The notes beneath the pieces were generated by a model. It worked only from the letters and a program-made list of their open reading frames with translations, did not search any database and was not told the DNA's origin. The translations under genes were made by a program, and so were the position numbers. DNA of 64,000 nt from Streptomyces klenkii (GTDB taxonomy: Bacteria; Actinomycetota; Actinomycetes; Streptomycetales; Streptomycetaceae). The stretch lies in the NCBI RefSeq assembly GCF_003626645.1, contig NZ_RBAM01000005.1, forward strand, positions 496,001 through 560,000, read 5' to 3'. This document shows, piece after piece, positions 61,440-64,000 of this stretch (position 1 is its first letter; the number at the start of each line of letters is the position of its first letter).

Positions 61440-62297
61440 TCAGAGGAGCGTGCGCAGGGCGCGGTCGCGGACCACGAGTGCCGCCCGCTTGTCCGGAAGG
61501 TCGACTTCCGCCATCAGCCGGAAGCCCGCGCTCAGGAAGGCGGAGACGCACGGGGTGTTGCGCAGGTCGGGTTCGGCGACGACGCGGCCGCAGGAGGGCC
61601 GGTGCTCCAGGACGAGGTCGGCGACGGTCCGCAGCAGGCGGGTGCCGAGGCCGCGGCCCCGGTCGGCGACCTTGCCGATCAGGAGGTGGATGCCGGTGTC
61701 GTGCGGCCGGGCCGGGTAGTGGCGCGCGAGGGGGTCGAGGTCGGCGCGGTAGACCTCCCAGTAGCTCATCGGCACGCCTTCGAGCACTCCGAGGCAGGGA
61801 ATGCTGCGCCCGTCGCCGCCGGTCTGGGCGCGCAGGTGGGCTTCGGTGACGCTCTCGGGCCCGCCCAGCTTCCAGAAGGCGGCGACGGCCGGGTCGTTCA
61901 TCCACCGGGTGATGAGCCGCAGGTCGCGCTCCACCCGGACCGGCACGAGCTGGAAGGTGCCGGCGCCGGTGTCGGCGGGGCCCCAGTCGGGGAGCGAGTC
62001 GAGGAGGTCGGAGCCCGGGCCGATGGCCGCGGCTGGCCCGCGGCCCGCGGTGATCGCGGCGGGCTCCGGCGGGCCGTGGTCGAGGAGTTCGGCGAACTCT
62101 TCGGACAGCTTCAGTTCGAGGGTGGTCTCGTTGTCGGTCGGGGGGCCGGCGCTGTCGCCGGCGCTCGTGCAGGCTCTGTCGCCGAGCCTGCCGCCGGTGC
62201 CCGCTCCGGCGAGGCTGTCGGAGCTCGGGCCGGGGGCCGGGACGGCGCCGAGCTCGGGGCCGGCGCCCGGGCTCGTGCTGGGGTCGGTGGGCGGCAC
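61440..62297 (-). CDS. IucB/RhbD-type N-acetyltransferase of the siderophore operon
   Basis: The 285-residue protein has a low-complexity N-terminal extension (about 1-105) followed by a GNAT domain of the siderophore AlcB/IucB kind (about 110-285; LIGKVADRGRGLGTRLLRTV acetyl-CoA loop; VAEPDLRNTPCVSAFLSAGF). Such enzymes acylate N-hydroxylated lysine, ornithine or a diamine before condensation by the synthetases. The GTG start has GAGAGGAG 9 bases upstream. It lies between the two synthetase genes with gaps of about 100 bp each, so it is part of the same operon. Confidence 0.88.
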   Translation of the reverse strand: MPPTDPSTSPGAGPELGAVPAPGPSSDSLAGAGTGGRLGDRACTSAGDSAGPPTDNETTLELKLSEEFAELLDHGPPEPAAITAGRGPAAAIGPGSDLLDSLPDWGPADTGAGTFQLVPVRVERDLRLITRWMNDPAVAAFWKLGGPESVTEAHLRAQTGGDGRSIPCLGVLEGVPMSYWEVYRADLDPLARHYPARPHDTGIHLLIGKVADRGRGLGTRLLRTVADLVLEHRPSCGRVVAEPDLRNTPCVSAFLSAGFRLMAEVDLPDKRAALVVRDRALRTLL

Positions 62298-62405
62298 GGA
62301 GACGCACTCCTCTCGGAGGATCCCCTCGGTGTCAGGGATCCCGTGGGCCCTGCGGGGCCCGTGTCCTCAAGGGCCCCGTTCGCCCGGGGCCGGGGCTCGC
62401 GCCGG

Positions 62406-64000
62406 TCATCGGGCCGGCGTGACCAGGGGGTTGGCGATGGTGACGTAGACGGACTGGGTGTCGACCGGGCCGACGAGCTCGTCGAGCCCTCGCAGCCTGG
62501 TCAGCATGTTGGCCTTGCAGCGCAGGGTGGGCGCTTCGAGGAGGCGGGCGGGCAGGGACGAGCGGGTGGCGACCGGGCCGGCGGCGGCTTCCCTGAGGAA
62601 GCGGCGCAGGGCTGCCAGCAGGAGCTGTTCGTCGGCCAGGCGCTGCGCGCCGAACGCCCCGACCAGGCCGAGGATGTTGTTGATGCCGAGGTAGTAGGTG
62701 AACCTCTCGTCGGTGACCTCGTCGGAGACGAAGGTGTCGCTCCCGGCGCCGATCCCGGGCAGCCGCCGGTCGAGGGCGTCCCGGTGGGAGGCGCGGAAGT
62801 AGTAGCCCTGGTTGTCGCGGTAGCGGCCGCCGACGGGCCAGCCGTCCCGGTCGAGGAGGACGAGGGTGTTCTGCTGGTGGGCCTCCAGGGCGATGCCTGC
62901 CTCCCCGTCCAGCCAGAGCACGGGGCGGACGACCGCGTCCAGATAGCGCAGGAACCACTCCGCGGAGACGGCGCCCGCGGGGCGGCCGGTCAGGTGGGCG
63001 AGGCGGGCCACGATGTGCGCGAGGCGGGAGCGCATGGGGAGGGCTTCGGCGAGCTCCCCGGGGTGTTCGTGCGCGGTGGCGGGCCAGGGGCGGGGTGAGA
63101 CGAGCCCCGCGAGGCAGACGGCGTCGTCGCCGGGGCCGAAGGGGTTGTGCCGGATGACGGTGTCGAGGCCGCTCAGCGGCGTGCCGTCGGGGGCGTCGGC
63201 CGCGAGCCAGGCGGGGTCGCGGACGACGTCGAAGCCGAGGCCGCCGGGGCAGGCGGCGCGCCACTGCTCGGCGAGGCCGCTGCGCAGCAGGCGGTGCACT
63301 TCGACGCCGCGGTGCAGTTCCTTACGGAGGTTCTCGCGGCGGGAGTTGGTGATGCGCAGGCCGAGGGAGAGCTTGAGCATCGCGGGCGAGCCGGGCCGGT
63401 GCACGGTCCGCACGGAGGAGGTGGCGTACCAGGGCGTGCCGAGGGGGCCGAGGTCGTGGAGCAGGCCGGTGTCCAGGAGCGCCTCGACGTCGGGGCGGCT
63501 GCGGACGTCGTGGGCCTGCCAGGGGTGCAGCGGCAGCGCCACCGTGTCCTGGGGCAGGCGCAGCTCCGGGCCGGCGAGCCGGGCGGCGAGGGTGGCGGCG
63601 TCGACGGGCCGGCCCCGTTCGGTCCACGCCGAGTCCGTGGCGAGGAGGGAGCGGTGGACGGCCAGCCAGTGGAGCGGGAAGGCGCCGCGCAGCTCCGGGG
63701 AGTAGGCGCGGGCCTCGGTGTCGCTGAGGCCTTCGCGGCTCTTGGGCGTGGGGTGGAGGGGGTGGCCGAGGAGCAGGGACTGCTCGGCGTAGAGGAAGAG
63801 CTCTCCTCCGCCGGGGTCGGCGGGGCGGGCGCGCCGGTCGGTGAGAAAGACGGTGGTGCGGCGTGCGGAGTCCGCCACGCGGGAGACGAGGTCGGTGGTT
63901 TCTCCCGTGGCGGGGCAGCCGGCGCGGGCGGCGCGGTGGGCGGCCTCCCGGCCGAGGAGTGCGGCCAGGGTGACGGCGTCGACGGCGGGGGCGTCTTCGG
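62406..64000 (-). CDS. NIS siderophore synthetase (IucA/IucC family), N-terminus beyond the window
   Basis: At least 531 residues of a second IucA/IucC synthetase are present; the frame stays open to the window edge (reading back ...VTLAALLGREAAHRAARAG), so the start lies outside. Motifs seen are LLLGHPLHPTPKSREGL, LPLHPWQAHDV, KLSLGLRITNSRREN, ALEAHQQNTLVLLDRDGWP and YRDNQGYYFRASH. A GTG at 63878 could pass for a start but would remove conserved N-terminal sequence. It is upstream of the acetyltransferase in the same operon; the promoter and any iron box are outside the window. Confidence 0.9.
   Translation of the reverse strand, partial: EDAPAVDAVTLAALLGREAAHRAARAGCPATGETTDLVSRVADSARRTTVFLTDRRARPADPGGGELFLYAEQSLLLGHPLHPTPKSREGLSDTEARAYSPELRGAFPLHWLAVHRSLLATDSAWTERGRPVDAATLAARLAGPELRLPQDTVALPLHPWQAHDVRSRPDVEALLDTGLLHDLGPLGTPWYATSSVRTVHRPGSPAMLKLSLGLRITNSRRENLRKELHRGVEVHRLLRSGLAEQWRAACPGGLGFDVVRDPAWLAADAPDGTPLSGLDTVIRHNPFGPGDDAVCLAGLVSPRPWPATAHEHPGELAEALPMRSRLAHIVARLAHLTGRPAGAVSAEWFLRYLDAVVRPVLWLDGEAGIALEAHQQNTLVLLDRDGWPVGGRYRDNQGYYFRASHRDALDRRLPGIGAGSDTFVSDEVTDERFTYYLGINNILGLVGAFGAQRLADEQLLLAALRRFLREAAAGPVATRSSLPARLLEAPTLRCKANMLTRLRGLDELVGPVDTQSVYVTIANPLVTPAR

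Overview
The window is a stretch of high-GC actinobacterial chromosome, almost certainly from a Streptomyces. The evidence is the strong G/C bias at third codon positions, frequent GTG starts, and the presence of SepH, WhiH, HrdB, a DasR-type operator, an actinobacterial c-di-AMP riboswitch and an actinobacterial SOS box. The gene order (sepH ... patA|ptsH ... parC ... parE ... hrdB-whiH ... recQ-like ... rnhB ... nrdR-nrdJ | lexA ... siderophore genes) is the one I know from the conserved core arm of the S. coelicolor chromosome. Most of the window is therefore vertically inherited core with a few variable insertions. I saw no tRNA, rRNA, IS element, prophage or CRISPR array.

Left part (1-13.6 kb). 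The end of sepH is followed by a rhodanese, a two-domain VOC protein, thymidine kinase, a coupled DUF5998/phosphodiesterase pair and the GNAT/acyl-CoA-ligase fusion PatA. PatA is divergent from ptsH across a DasR (dre) site. Next come a GntR regulator, a secreted M23 endopeptidase behind a c-di-AMP riboswitch, and a coupled pair of M16 peptidases of which only one keeps the zinc motif.

Middle part (13.8-36.1 kb). parC is followed by a COG0523 metallochaperone-type GTPase paired with a citrate synthase. That synthase is divergent from a second, citrate-synthase-like protein carrying an N-terminal helix-turn-helix; a cluster of repeated TTGA/TCAA half-sites lies between them. An iron-box-controlled ferredoxin-like reductase, a nitrate/sulfonate/thiamine-precursor-type ABC importer divergent from a CitA/CitB-type two-component system, a second (NarL-type) two-component system, parE, a small DUF7455 protein, a trypsin-like protease, the principal sigma factor hrdB and the sporulation regulator whiH follow.

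Right part (36.3-64 kb). This holds an ABC transporter, an NrtR-like Nudix regulator, a glycogen-debranching-type protein coupled to DUF4192, a RecQ helicase fused to a phosphoribosyltransferase-like domain, rnhB, an ADP-ribosylglycohydrolase, a histidine phosphatase, an arylamine N-acetyltransferase, and a TetR/DUF1348 pair with twin palindromic operators. Then come the nrdR-nrdJ ribonucleotide reductase operon with paired NrdR boxes, lexA with an SOS box, and a DinG/XPD-type helicase. The window ends in an NRPS-independent siderophore (NIS) operon with two IucA/IucC synthetases and one acetyltransferase, cut by the window edge.

The most unusual signal is not a gene. Short tandem arrays (14-20 bp units, 2-7 copies) sit exactly at the 3' ends of several unrelated genes. 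In four cases the repeat unit includes or copies the stop codon. A second noncoding signal is a composite G/C-rich repeat shared, in opposite orientation, by the intergenic regions at 218-426 and 5080-5308.
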